Positions 20,380 through 33,019 of a DNA stretch of 64,000 nt are shown piece after piece. The notes below the pieces were generated by a model. It was not told the origin of the DNA. It did no database searches and saw only the letters and a list, made by a program, of their open reading frames with translations. This stretch comes from Metellina segmentata. Taxonomy: Eukaryota; Arthropoda; Arachnida; Araneae; Tetragnathidae. Position 1 is the first letter of the stretch; each line of letters opens with the position of its first letter. The stretch spans positions 28,995,742 through 29,059,741 of the forward strand of contig OX375881.1 in the NCBI GenBank assembly GCA_947359465.1. Direction: 5' to 3'. The position numbers and the translations under genes are program-made.

Positions 20380-21775
20380 TGAAGTAATTGATAAGATAAA
20401 CGAGATAGATTTACAGCATCTAAGTGAGATACAAGCAAGGGAATTAAAGAACTTATTGGTACATCACGGCAAATTATTCAAGTGTCCAGTAAGGATGGCA
20501 AACGTTTGACCTCATAAAATAGAACTTATAAACGAGGCATAACCGCATAAGTACAAAATCCCTGAAGTTTATAAAGAGGAAGTCGAGAGACAAATTGAAG
20601 AGTTGTGGAGGTAAGCTTTAATTGAGGAAACCTATTCTGGAAATCGCATATACTATCCAATGCGCCATTAAGAAAGATGCTAGTAAAAGAGTGTGTACGG
20701 ATTTTAGAGCCCTTAATATCATAAGGAAAGCGTCGAGTTTCTCTATGAAAAATGTTCAAGATCTAATGTTGGTGCAGGCAAAGCTAACTGGGTGACAGTT
20801 ATAGACTTGTGCAAGGGTTATCACCAAATTCCTATGGAAGAGGGCAGTAAACATCTCACGGTATTCGCAACTGATTCAGGAGTATGACAATGGTGCACTC
20901 TGCCATACGGATTAAAAACTTCGGGACCGACATTTCAAAATTCCATGAATGAGGCTTTAAAGAAACATAGTTCATATGCACAACTCCATATCGACGACAT
21001 AGCTATTTTCTCTGACAATTTGGAGGAACATGAAAATGAAATAAATTCCATTTTTGAAGAGTTGGCGAATTTAAATTTTATTGCGAGTTTAGTTAAACAC
21101 GAAGTGAAATACTTGGGTCACATCATCGGATCCGGGAAACATGCACCGGATTCTGAGAAATTAGAAGCTTTTAATAAGTTAAAATACCAATGATCAAAAA
21201 GGATGTTCGTTCGGTGTTAGGATTAATGGGTTTATATAGATCCCATGTACAAAAATTATGCCCTAATTTCAGCACACTTGATCCGTTCCAAATATAAAGT
21301 ACCTTGGGACGAAGGAGCCGATATGTTATTTCGGGAACATAAGCGCCGACTACGCGATGCCTCCTCACTCGGTACTCCATATTTTACCATTCCTTTTCAA
21401 ATGAATACCGATGCATCAAATTTAGCAGTTTAGGCTTGTTTTTTCCCAAAAGGACAACGAATGCCATTTTAAACCAATTGGGTTCGCAAGTCGAAAGTTA
21501 TCGGACACTCAGCGGAACTGGACGACGATCGAGAAGGAAGCCTATGGTGTACTATTCGAGTTACGGAAATTCGAACATTGGATTTTCGGATTTGAGATAC
21601 TTTATATACGTACTATAATCTTTTAAAATTCTATCAGTGACCCCTCCGAAAAGCCCGAAGTTGACACGTTGGGCATTGGCACTTCAGCAGTATAACCTAA
21701 CAATACGACATACTCCCGGAAAGGAGAATGGAAGTGCAGAAGTCAAGACTAGAGATGACCATAGCTAAACAACCA
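20380..21775 (+). pseudogene. Decayed Ty3/gypsy pol (RT and RNase H)
   Basis: Fragments in several frames follow the Ty3 order. There is an N-terminal RT segment near 20690-20720, VTVIDLCKGYHQIPMEEGS near 20790, LPYGLKTSGPTFQ near 20900, and the catalytic box as HIDDIAIFS near 20987. After VKYLGHIIGS come RNase H pieces: MNTDAS near 21400, then further pieces to about 21720, ending near a PGKENGSAE-like motif. At least several stops and shifts separate them. It is unrelated in detail to the intact pol at 394. Confidence 0.8.
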
Positions 21776-21900
21776 GTTCCTTCTCAACCACCGCAGCGCT
21801 TGCACGCTCACCCACATCTTTCCGCACAATAAAGTTCATTTTTATACTACAAAAAATTATTCCCGCCCAGTCAGAATAAAGCAATTTTTAAGTGTAATTA

Positions 21901-21960
21901 TGCCATTATTGAAAGAATAATGTCATTATTGAAAGAATAATGCCGTTATTGAAAGAATAA
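21901..21960. repeat. 20-bp tandem repeat, three units
   Basis: The unit tgccattattgaaagaataa occurs three times in exact 20-base register with single-base differences. Each unit holds a small palindrome, ttatt...aataa. Confidence 0.95.
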
Positions 21961-23877
21961 TAATGTTTAAAAAATCCGAACTAGAACGTTTCAAACACTA
22001 AAAAATTATTTGTCATAATGACAGAAAATTGCGAAATTCCACAATGTCGCATGCCGGATGCAAGAGTAACACAAGCAAAAAAAATATTGTTTTGTTGACT
22101 ATGAGTGCGAGAGCACTCGCCGTAAATCGTCATTTTTATTCATTGAGTTGAGCATGAAAAGAACTTAACCCTTCTTTGCATGATTTTTTCTTTATTGGTG
22201 AAATAAATCAAGGTGATATAATTCATGTTCAAAATTAAAGGGAAAATGGTTTAAAAAAATCTTAGTATATATTTATAGTATAAATTTAGCAAAAAACAAT
22301 ATGAGGGTATCATGTGGTATTTTTTAAATTAAACGCAAACTTTTTCAGAAATTGCTCTAAAAATAACAGAAACACATGTTACAAACCTTTCTTCCACTCA
22401 TTTTCACTTTTTTAGCAATAGAAACTCAAATATAATAAAACAAAATTAAAAACGAAATCATACGTTTATTGCAACTACAACAAACAGCGGAATGACAACT
22501 TCAGGCTCGTTTTACTGATAGTGACACTTGCTTATTTTTGACAGCTATGTTTTTTTTTTATGCAATGGACATTAAAAAGGTATCCAGACACGATCAACTT
22601 AAAGTGAACTTGTTCTTTTATATAATTTTTGGGCATTCAATGTTATTATGGAAATTTCCACCATTATGCAAAGAAGGGTTAAGAAAGGGAATTCCATATC
22701 TTCCATGTTCATGTATTCATTTCAATCCATGTTCATTGGTAGGAACCACTAAAAAATTTGTAACTTTAAATATTTAATTTCAAATCTAAACATATGAGGA
22801 CTTGGCGTAAGCACATAACATAAGCAATCTTTAGAATACCTATTTTAAACCAGCAAATACTAGCTTTCCTAAGAATAAAGTAAACTTATTAATACGAATT
22901 TATTTAAATAAATCCATATTCCTTTGACTAAAATCTCATAGCTTCACTAATAGAGTATGACATCTAGAAAATAACTTTAAAAAAATGGTTGTTTGGAAAA
23001 AATAACTAAGAGTGATAGGAGTGACAGGGTTCAATATCCCAGACACCAATATCTAGAGCAGTGTCATTTCAGATTTTTATATCTGCTAACCGCGAAGATG
23101 GAAGGTTGGTTTCGGTTTTATGGAGCAAGGTCTAATAATGAACAAGCTGAGCCAAACACAAGATAGTAGTGAAATTAGAAAATGTCATCCACCAAGAGAA
23201 AAAAAGCAGGAAGATTTTTGTGACAAAAAAACTAGCGTGCTACTGTCAGTAAGGAAAAATACCTACAAATTAAATTTTAACCAAGGACCAAATTAGTGAC
23301 AATTGTGCCGAATTGGGCTGAAAAAGCAATTCAAAACAGAAAAGGTAAACCTGCTCTAGATTATTATTACCTGCTTGGTGGAAGTTCGAACTTGGCGAAA
23401 CTGATTTAGCGATATTCAATTATATACAAAATGATGAGAATTACAGGGCAAAAATAAACACGAACTTTTTCTTGTTTGATCTAGAGGTATATTCTATCCA
23501 GAAAATTAGTGCTGCAGGTTTTTACGACAATCTAGCAACCACCTATGTGGATGCTTTCAATCTTCGACATTTTTGGTACTAACGTGAAAAATATTCAACT
23601 ACAAGAATTTATTACTGTTATTTATGATGAGAGTTTCTGCTATGGAGTTTGAAATCATAATGCATTACTCATTTTAGAGTACAGTTCTTCGAATCGTTGA
23701 GATCATCTGCGCTAAAACACAGAAAAACATGAGCGCAGCATTTGAGTGATTACAATATGCTGAATTTGGCAAACGAAATCGCTTGCATCGAGCTAGTCTT
23801 ATCCCTGACACTTATACGATTAAGAGTTTACATAGATGTTTCTTTTGCGAAAAAGTTATTTTAGATTCTAAATTCGC
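21961..23877. other. AT-rich DNA upstream of the LRR gene, no supported gene
   Basis: I see no domain, repeat pair or RNA gene here. Promoter sequence or a first exon of the LRR gene could lie at the right end. Confidence 0.4.
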
Positions 23878-23958
23878 GTGTATCTATCTAGACTTCCCAA
23901 GAACATAAATCTTTGGATATCGTTCGTTTTGGCCGCATCCATTGGATGTGGTCTAGTG
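23878..23958 (+). pseudogene. LRR gene: signal-peptide segment
   Basis: The segment reads INLWISFVLAASIGCGLV, a hydrophobic core with small residues as expected for a signal peptide. The frame continues, after removal of the hAT element and one target-duplication copy, into NGGNCSPKSEIAPCVCT at 26810. Confidence 0.7.
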
Positions 23959-25079
23959 CAGTGGTTCACAAAGTGGGTTCCGCGGAACCCTGGGGTTCCA
24001 CGAAAAAATCTAGGGGTTCCGCGTGACAAATTTTATTTCCTTAAAAAAATAAGAATGGCGTCTAATATATTCATATTTTCCTCGGAAAGTTTACAATCGA
24101 CCACCGCATTAAATTTAAATTTTTGAATAAGGCGACTGAAAACACAAGCATCGGTAGCAAATCGAATTTCACCAAAATTTATGTAATTTTTTTGTGTGCA
24201 ATATACCGGTGTATTTGCGCCAATGCTATTGTGCCCTAGTATTATTAACGGTAACTGTCATTCAAACCAGAATGTCATTTAAGGAACATTTATAGCTGGG
24301 TTGGTACAGGTCGACCATTTAATTCAGATCGTAAACAAAGTTTCAATATCAAAAGAAATACCGTAATATCTATAACATACATACATATGTTACTACCGCT
24401 AACTTATACAATAATGTTTCGCTGTGTGAATTGGTTCCACTTAGAGTGCCTGAATGGAGAGAGTGGCATCAATTGGGTGACAAAATCTGATTGGTGAAAC
24501 CAAGATTTTACCGCCTCGGGCGTTTGGTAAAAAGTTCCCATAGGCGTAACACGTGAGTCGAGAGAAGTGTTATTAATATTAGAAGCAGCTTAAAGGAAAT
24601 AAATATCGCTCCATGTAATAACATCATTCCGTCAAACTTCTTAAAATTATTTTTAATTTTCAAAAACTTTTAAAACTTCTTATTTTTACATCTTACTCCT
24701 TAAAAACTTAATAACTTTTCAACTTTTCCCTTTCGAACATTCTGCCACAAGATCGCACTAAAACTTGAAAAGCACCATTCAAACTCATTGAATACAGAAA
24801 TTCTTGCAGACTGCACACCTTAAAAATATGTAATTTAGGTTTGAATAAACACAACTTTAAATTATTAATGTGTGAAGCACAGTTACTGTTGAGTTCTTAA
24901 ATTATCAAAAAGTGATATAAACTTTTTCATTTCGTACACTTGAAAATGGGAGTAAACCTCTTTGGACTCCTTAAAAATGTCAAACAACCCTCCTTAATTT
25001 CAAAATTCTGTATCAACCCTGCAATACCAATTACAAATGGTACCGATAAAACAAATGTAAAGGATGCCTAAGGGTTGAT

Positions 25080-25407
25080 GGTAATGGTAATTTTTAGTTA
25101 ACGTCGTACTAGAGCAACACAACGGGCTATTGACGACGGTCCGGGATCAGTCCCTTAAGGGAAAGATCCGAGGACAACACCTCGTAATTTTGAACCACGG
25201 TCAGATGACGAAGTAACACCTGAGCTGGCACCCCACTCTCCAAACTTCCACGCCAACCCAACGTGAGGACTTTCGGCCACGACAGATTTAAGGTGCACCA
25301 GCCGCCTCTACACCATACGCTTACAAACATCCATGCCCGGACCCGGATTCGAACCAGGAACCTTCCGATCTAGAGGCTAACACCTTAACCACTATACCGG
25401 TTGGTCG
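25080..25407 (-). mobile_element. SINE family A inside the hAT element
   Basis: Full-length 328-bp copy in minus orientation, with B box complement ggattcgaacc near 25346 and the tail gttaacgtcgtactagagc at its left end. It is flanked by a 14-bp target duplication, gcctaagggttgat, at 25066-25079 and 25408-25421. It postdates the hAT insertion. Confidence 0.95.
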
Positions 25408-25429
25408 GCCTAAGGGTTGATAAAGATAT

Positions 25430-26566
25430 TACATGTTAAAGAGGCACATGTTATTGGTGAATCACCTATTAAACCTTGTGTTCAAGATATCGTTTCGTGT
25501 GTATTGGGCGAAGGGTATAGTAAACAAGTTGAAAGTGTGTCTCTTTCTAACAATACTTGAAAAAGGCGTATTAAAAATGTTGCAAAAAACTGTAACAGTA
25601 CTCATTGCATTCTTCACAGATATGCATTAGTAACAAAAAGGATTTCGGTGACATTTAAATCTATTCTAGACGAAGCAGTGAAGATTATTAATTTTATCAA
25701 AATAAACCATTGCAATCACGTATTTTCAAACCCATGTGCGAAAATATGGGTAGTCTTCACACCACTTTACTTCTTCATACGGAAGTTAGATGGTTATCGC
25801 GTGGTAAAATAATTGTGAGAATACTTGAATTGCGAGAGGAACTGATGGCGTATTTTATTGGTCATAAATTTGAATTATCAGACAGATTAAATAATAGGAC
25901 ATGGATATCTACACTTCATACCTTGCTGATATATTTGGAAAATTGAACGAATTATGTTTGGCTCTGCAAGGAAAACAAGTCAACATATTGCAAACAAAAG
26001 ATAAATTGGTTGCCTTTTCAAGAAAAATACAATATTGGATTTCAGCTGTGGAGCAAAACAACTTCGAGTGTTTCCAGACGCTTAGTGATTTTCTCGAAGA
26101 ATCTGAAGTGGATTTAGGTATGGAAATCCGCGATGGTATAAAAACACATCTGTCCAGTTTACAGCAATCACTCAGTGATTACTTTCCAAACCTAGAGAAT
26201 CAAGATAATTACTGGGTACAAAATCCTTTCAAAATAAAAGAATTTCATTCCTTGGATTATGAAAGATTGATTGAAATGAGTTCGGATACACAATTAGAAG
26301 CCAAATTTAGAACAGTTTCGTTAACAATATTCTGGTCAGATGTATTCGATGAATATCCAAATTTATCAAAACAGGCTATTCGAATTCTATTGCCGTTTGC
26401 AACCACTTATTTGTGTAAAGCTGGGTTTTCAAAATATATTGCGACAAAAACCATATATCGTAACAAACTTGATGCTGCACCAGATATGCGAGTTCAGTTA
26501 TCAAACATAACGCCCAATTTTAAGAGAATAATGGAATCAAAAAAGCAGGTGCATTCTTCACATTAA
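25430..26566 (+). pseudogene. hAT transposase (ZBED5/Buster-like), decayed
   Basis: The readable C-terminal half starts in mixed frames and includes HTEVRWLSRGKIIVRILELR near 25770, the conserved insertion-domain motif of ZBED5-like hAT proteins. A frame change near 25930 leads to a 221-residue frame with LSDYFPNLE and the dimerisation region PFATTYLCKAGFSKYI near 26390-26440. The N-terminal half, with BED finger and first catalytic residue, is not recognisable. Confidence 0.85.
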
Positions 26567-26809
26567 AGTTATTTTCATTTATTTTAGTTTATATTTTGTA
26601 TTTTTATTAATTATTTCCATAATAAATTGTTTTTTTAGTTTTGTTTAATTCAATAAAATCCGAAATATCAAAATAATACTTGTTTCATTTAATATCAGAT
26701 ATTAAATTTTGAAAAGTCGTTGTATAAAAAATATTCAGGGTTCCGCGATGATTGGCAACAAATTTGGGGGTTCCACGACCAAAATAGTTTGGGAACCACT
26801 GGTCTAGTG

Positions 26810-27401
26810 AATGGAGGAAATTGTTCTCCGAAGTCCGAAATTGCACCATGTGTTTGCACGGATTCCACCAAGACTGCAAATTGCAGTAACTTCAACAACG
26901 CAGAGAACATGGACGCTATCTTCAAGAAAGTCAAGCACTGGGATCTCGACCGCTTTGTCATCGATAAATGTGCGATGGAGTACATTCCAAAATCGGTCGT
27001 GAACCAGAGGCACAGTATAATTACCTGAACATTACATCCAGTGTCTTTGATGTAATGTACAAGGAAATTCCTGATAAAGGGAATAAAGTCCATTCGGTGG
27101 CCATAAATGATATAAAAGTCTTGGAAGGGTTTGATTGGAAATTTTTTACAAATTTGAAATTAACGGAGATCACGATTTTTGATGCGTCGATCAGAAAATT
27201 CGATGATTCTTTCAAAAAGAGTATGTCTACGGGGATGAAAATAATGAAATTTGAGAAAACACGGACTCATAAAATCAGCCACTAAGCGTTTGCAAACTTC
27301 AAAAATCTCCAAGAACTTTATCTTAAGAGATCGTTTCTGTAAGAGTTATCCAGAGATATGTTTCCCAAACCCTGGAGTACAATTCTCTGGTTGGATTTCA
27401 G
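26810..27401 (+). pseudogene. LRR gene: N-cap and first repeats
   Basis: The Cys cluster CSPKSEIAPCVC is typical of the N-cap. The frame shifts near 26998, then continues through LNITSSVFDVMY and ITIFDASIRKFDDSF. After a TAA it reads AFANFKNLQELYL and WLDF, with a second stop between, and ends at a clean donor (TTCAG/GTGAGT). Confidence 0.75.
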
Positions 27402-27673
27402 GTGAGTGCTATTTCGTCCGAGTATTATATTCCTTTTTCTGATGTATGGAGACAGTTCACTTGCTAAAATTAAATTTTAGAGTATTCGTATTTCGTGCTA
27501 AACCTTATTTGCTTTTTTATCAATTTGGTTCATTAAAATTAGAAACTACAGTGTTTACAAGCTGATAGAAATTTGATATGGAATTTCAATTTTTAAAGGA
27601 TTGACGATTTTCTTTTATAAAATATATAAAAAACGGAAATGTCAGAAAATGCATATTCACTTATTCAGAATGC

Positions 27674-28700
27674 TGTTATTGGGTAGAAAGCAGAGAGTGC
27701 AGGTAAAAGGAAATTATTCACAGTGGACAGAAGTTATAAGTGGGGTGCCTCAGGGATCAGTTTTGGGATCAATTTTATTTATAATTTTCATAGATGATAT
27801 AGGTCAGGGGATCAAGAATAGAATCAGTATATTTGCAGATGACTTAAAAATATGGGGGACAGTGGATACCAAGTTACAGACAGAAAATTTACAAGGAGAT
27901 TTTGATAAGATATCCGAATGGGCTGTAAAATGGGGTATGTCATTTAATGTAGGGAAATGTCAAGTTCTGCATATGGGTTACAGGAACAGTGGAGCCGAGT
28001 ACTGTCTGCAGGGAGTAAAGGTAAAGGAGGGAGAAACAGTCAAGGATCTTGGGGTGATAATTCACAGGGATTTTAAAATGGGTCACCAATGTTCAGCTGC
28101 GGGTAAAAAGTCTAATAGGTTATTGGGGTATATTAAAAAGACTGTAACTTCAAGGGATAAGAATATAATCTTGCCATTATATAAGGGTTTAGTAAGACCA
28201 CATCTAGAATATGCTGTACAATTCTGGGCTCCATATATGAGAAAGGACATAGAATCAATTGAAAGGGTTCAGCACAGAGCTACAAAAATAATAAAGGGGC
28301 TAGCAAATTTCGACTATAATGAACGTTTAAGTAAGCTAAACATGTATACACTGGAAAGAAGAAGAAGGAGGGGGGATTTGATTCAGCTTTTCAAGTTTGT
28401 AAAACAAGGGGACACAGAGGGCTTAAATTTCAATAGGGATAACAGAACAAGGGGCCATGGGTATAAATTGAATAAGACACATTTTAATCGGGATTTAAGG
28501 AAAAACTACTACTTTAATAGGGTAATAGACAGTTGGAACGCGTTGCCAGAAAATATAGTTAATTCAAAGGGAGTGTACGAATTTAAGACACAATTGAATA
28601 GTCAGTGGGAATTGGAGAATTCATAAACAAAGGACCAGCCTTGTTGGGCTTGAGCCTGTAGCTGGTCGTCAATATTTGTATTGGTATTTGTATTATGTAT
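27674..28700 (+). mobile_element. CR1/Jockey-type LINE, 5'-truncated copy 1
   Basis: From ttattgggtagaaagcagag onward this copy is nearly identical to the LINE at 57317. It carries the C-terminal part of reverse transcriptase: SGVPQGSVLGSILFIIFIDD, an intact catalytic IFADDLKIWG, then the thumb and tail region to a stop at 28626. The 3' end closes with tatttgta-type short repeats, not poly-A. It lies in an intron of the LRR gene. I could not identify its target duplication. Confidence 0.9.
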
Positions 28701-28795
28701 CGAAAATTAAAGATAGTATTCATTATTTTTACTATAAGAATGTAATTTGATTTCTCTCAAAAACTAATGTAATGTAAAATCTTTGGCTTAAGGTG

Positions 28796-29345
28796 ACTCC
28801 ACACCAACGGCGACAGAGACTAGCGACATTTTGTCACCTGTCTCTGTTGAAAAAGCTTTCAAACCGCTAGCGACAGCAATGTATTTGCGCATGCGCATAA
28901 TCTTCGTTTTCGAAAGCAAAACATTTATTTCCGCTTCTGACTCAGCAAGATGGCTGACAGGTCGCGTCTGCGTTTAATAAAACTCTTTTAGCAGCGAAGA
29001 CGATTGTTTTTAAAGCTTCAGGGTGATGATGAAAGAAAGCAGTGGGTGAAAAACATCAACCGAAATCGGATTAGGCAAGGTGCTCATGAATCTGATTGGC
29101 CGTCGGCATAGCGACAGAGATAAAAGTTGAACTACCTCCAAGACTTGAAAGCGCAGGGACAGCAGGAGACAAACCAACGCCTCCTGAAGCAATTATAAAG
29201 CACAAAAGCCTATACCACGACTCCTGTGACGTGATGGATGTAGGCCAACGATCTCCGCGATTATTACATTACACATTTGTTTATTTCCTTACTGTCTACG
29301 GATATATTCCCGTATTTAAATCCACAAAATATTCAGAATTTACGT
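28796..29345 (+). mobile_element. PIF/Harbinger fragment
   Basis: The left end, TTAAggtgactccacaccaacgg, has a terminus and TTA target typical of Harbinger elements. Downstream, short plus-strand pieces such as RKQWVKNINRNRIRQGAH resemble the N-terminal part of Harbinger transposases. The rest is scrambled. No matching right end was found. Confidence 0.5.
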
Positions 29346-29566
29346 AATTTAAAAATCGCTTGATTTTTCAAAACTTTACAAATTTTTTAAGTATTATATC
29401 ACAGCTCATAAAATGTAACTGCTGAAATAAAATTATTGAAATTTTTTATTTTATAATTTACAAATTAACGCACATGTCCCATTTTCCTTCTTAAAAGTCT
29501 AATAATAATGCTTTGTTATTGGTATAATTAGTATAAAAAGTAATTCTGAGACTTCATTTTCAAAAT

Positions 29567-29842
29567 GAATGACAAACAATCAATTTCTTCACTTATAGTT
29601 ATAATATTTTTATTATCTTTTAACAAGAAATTAAAGCATGAGGATTCTCACATAAAATACTACAAATTACATAGCATATCATAAATATTTATATTTAATC
29701 AATAGAATGACAAACAATCAATTTCTTCACTTATAGTTATAATATTTTTATTATCTTTTAACAAGAAATTAAAGCATGAGGATTCTCACATAAAATACTA
29801 CAAATTACATAGCATATCATAAATATTTATATTTAATCAATA
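29567..29842. repeat. 138-bp tandem duplication
   Basis: Units 29567-29704 and 29705-29842 read the same over their full length, from gaatgacaaacaatcaattt to atttaatcaata. Identity indicates a very recent duplication or a local assembly duplication. Confidence 0.95.
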
Positions 29843-29889
29843 ATTCCTCAGTATAAGTTTAAACAAAGGACACGTCTAGTACATAATTA

Positions 29890-31220
29890 CTAGGGGGCCC
29901 GCCCCCTGCTCGCTGACGCTCACCAACCTCCGAAGTATTGTTTTGCAATCCTCATTGGTTCGCTGCACGAACCTTGCTCGCTTCGCTCGCATCGATGAAG
30001 ACATTGTTTACAAAATATGATATTCCAAAAAATATTTTTCGAATGTAAATTTGTTGCACTACAGAAAAATTATACAGTACCTTTGGGAATCAGAACTCGA
30101 ACAATTTGGAAATCAAATGAAAACGTTAAGCAAATTTTGATTCGAAATGTGAGCGCTGATTTGGAAATCAAATACCTAGCATGTCGTTTGTAAGCTGCAA
30201 CAACTCGACTAATATTCAATTTTTTTTTTCAATAAAATTTCATCCGATAACGCTATAACTTCAATAAAAGCACGAAGCCTCGTGGTAAACAACCAATCGT
30301 ACAGTGTTGCCAAAGCGTGATAACAAATAACGTCTTTTTTGCGTGCCGCGTAAGATAATTATATATCTATATCTATATATATATAAAACACTATCGTACG
30401 TGGACCCGAAATCGACGATATTTGTGTATCGTCGAATGGCAACAATCAACGTAAATAAAATAACCCAGATATTTTGAATTCTTTCTGTTTTCAAATAGCC
30501 GAGGTCAATTTCTATGCAAAATAAGGAATTAAATTGTAGTATTTATGTTTGAACTGACTTTTTATTTTTTCCTTTGATGTAAAAGTAATTTAACGTAATT
30601 TTGCTATCCGGTATCTGGCCACGTCAGAATTATTGTTTACTTTTTTTAATTAGATTTAGAATTCCGTGTTTGGGTATTTGAGTTGACTGCGAGATGTTGC
30701 GGACATATTTAAGGATTCCCAAGTATTATAAATGCATGTTCTTTTTGTTAATAAATCAATCATTATTGTCTCTGTCAATATCGTTGAAAAGTCTTTTGTC
30801 GCAATATTCTATTTCACAGTATATTCAGGAAGTCGAAATTCAACACGTTTGAATAGATACGTACGTGTTTTTTTTTTTTTCAGAATTTTGCATTTTTTAA
30901 AGGATTGGAATTTTATTTTTGTTTGCATTATGGTGTTCCGGTATATTACCTATTGCAGAAATATTATTTAGGAGTTAGATTTTAATGATATGTCTATTTC
31001 CTGCAAAATATCAGTAGACATGGGTAATTTTGTAGCGGTATATGTATATTTCGACCAACTTTCCTTAAATATTTGATTGAATACGTAATGATTTGAAGTA
31101 TTATTTCATAAAAATAAATAAAATATACATATCAAAACATGTTTAATTACGGTGTGTAAAAAAGTTTTAAAAAATGCATTATTACACGCCTCCGAGCGTT
31201 AGCCGGCGCAGCCCGGCTAG
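29890..31220 (+). mobile_element. Helitron-like non-autonomous element
   Basis: The right end has a GC-rich hairpin, AGCCGG...CCGGCT (31201-31218), terminating in CTAG (31217-31220), like the 3' ends of Helitrons. The left end has a perfect palindrome, AGGGGGCCCGCCCCCT, near 29892-29907. The interior is AT-rich with no protein. Both ends stand out from AT-rich flanks. The left boundary is approximate and a canonical TC start was not established. Confidence 0.45.
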
Positions 31221-33019
31221 TATAGATATAAGACAAGACAATGAATAAGAAAAATGCTTTGAACAGAAAATAAGCTTAATTTTCTTTCACAATTTTAAAT
31301 ACAATAATGTTAACAAAACTAATTATAAACAACTTCTTGCAATTTGACACTACATTTCATTTTTAGTTCTTTATACCATGCATAATTTGTGCATACATTC
31401 CACTGCAAATATTAGATCTATAAAAAGAATTTTTTAACAAACGATTTAATGTATCAGAATAAAGTTTTTATTACATGTAATTTTATTTTTGGTTTATTAT
31501 TCTTTAAACATGAGTTGAATATATATATGACTTCCACTAAATATTACATATCCACTATGGCAATTTATGCTTGACTTTCAAATAAATGTGAAAACTACAT
31601 TCTACCATAAAACAAAATGATACAAAACTACATTCTACCATGTAACAAAATGATACGAAACAACATCTACATCTACAATGATACATCTTTATCAGGAAAT
31701 AAAGAGATAAAAATATCAAGACTCTAATATTCTCAGTTTGTAAGTGTTTGCAGTTTTCACGTATTAATTCTACTTTTGATTTACGTTTCGCATCCAATAC
31801 ATTACACATATTGTTTGCTCTACATTTATTTTTTAATAATATATTGGTTGATGCCCAAATAATATGTTTCGTGACATGGTCAGCTTTATAATTTTTCGGA
31901 CAATTATTAAGCCTAAATATATTTAATTTGTGAGAGTATTATTTAACGAATTATAAAGCACAAATAACTGTTGATTATCAACTTTTAAAAATTCATTTTC
32001 ATATTCACCCAACAATTTTAATAAAACAAGATAATTATGAGCTATCATACAAAACATATCAGGATTAGGATGAAGTAGTGAGCCTTGATCTAAATTTTTA
32101 ATTAATGTATAATGTTCACTAAATGCTAAATGTTTGTTTACTGTCAATATATATTCACAAAATGAACACTGCTATTTTTTTAATATTGAATGTATGCAAT
32201 ACCCATAATTATATGTAATATACATATAATTTTAGAAATATATTCATAATTGTAAAATAATTGTATTTAATTCCTTTTCTTTTCTGTAATCGTACCCAAT
32301 ATTCATTCAGGTTAGAAGGACAGTTGTTCTTGTATTCTAGCTGCTACTTATTCTAGTAAATGGACTCGATAGATGATAATGCATGAATTCTGATACGATT
32401 AAGAATATGAAATATTGGGTGCGAATCCAGAAAAGAACATTAATTAAGTACCTACAATTATTTTACAATTCGGAATGAGGCGTTAACACATATAATATTT
32501 CGTAAGCAGAATTTAATCGTGGACAATAGAGGGAAACTTGTGCTTACCTAAATCCTTTAATTTTGTATTCTTATAAAATGCTGTTATTTCCAAATCACTT
32601 TTAATACAAACAGAAGAAATTACTTTTGGATGTGGCAGTTCAATGTATGCAAAAATAATGTCACTTTTCATATCCTAAAGAGTCGAATATTTTTATCCAA
32701 GCTGCTTTGAAATGCACAAAATGATAGTTCTGTTAAAGAAAGCATTTTTTTCCTAAACTCTCTGCTATAGCTGTAGATAATGTTTCTTGTTCTTTCCTAA
32801 AAAAATTAGATTAAAATATTGCACAAATCAAAATTTTTTATCAAATTTACTTGTATTTCAAAATAATAGTAGTATTGTGTTGTTTAAAAAAAATTACTAT
32901 TAATGATATATACTACTTCTCAGCAAAATCATTTTAATTATACATGTTACTTAAATTTTTAAGCGCAATTCAAAATAGAGTTTTTATTATTTGTTTAAAA
33001 GATTTAGCATTAGTTAATT
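31221..33019. other. AT-rich intron DNA with one transposase-like ORF
   Basis: Apart from a 34-bp unit repeated twice near 31590-31650 and the frame at 31923-32147, I find nothing I can name. Confidence 0.4.
31923..32147 (-). pseudogene. Possible transposase C-terminal fragment
   Basis: The frame contains IKNLDQGSLLHPNPDMFCMI. This resembles the conserved glycine-leucine and proline region near the end of P/THAP9-type transposases, also seen at 16245, but the match is weak and short. It could be chance. Confidence 0.25.

Larger units (their letters stand above)
23959..26801 (+). mobile_element. hAT DNA transposon inserted in the LRR gene
   Basis: The left end CAGTGGTTCACAAAGTGGG and the right end TTTGGGAACCACTG form the hAT-type inverted repeat. 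A perfect 8-bp target duplication, GTCTAGTG, flanks it at 23951-23958 and 26802-26809. Length is 2843 bp. It carries a decayed transposase on the plus strand, and a SINE has inserted into it at 25080-25407. Confidence 0.95.

Noticed and set aside
30261..30494. 77-residue minus frame inside the Helitron-like element
   Set aside because: Low-complexity, crosses a TA run, no domain.
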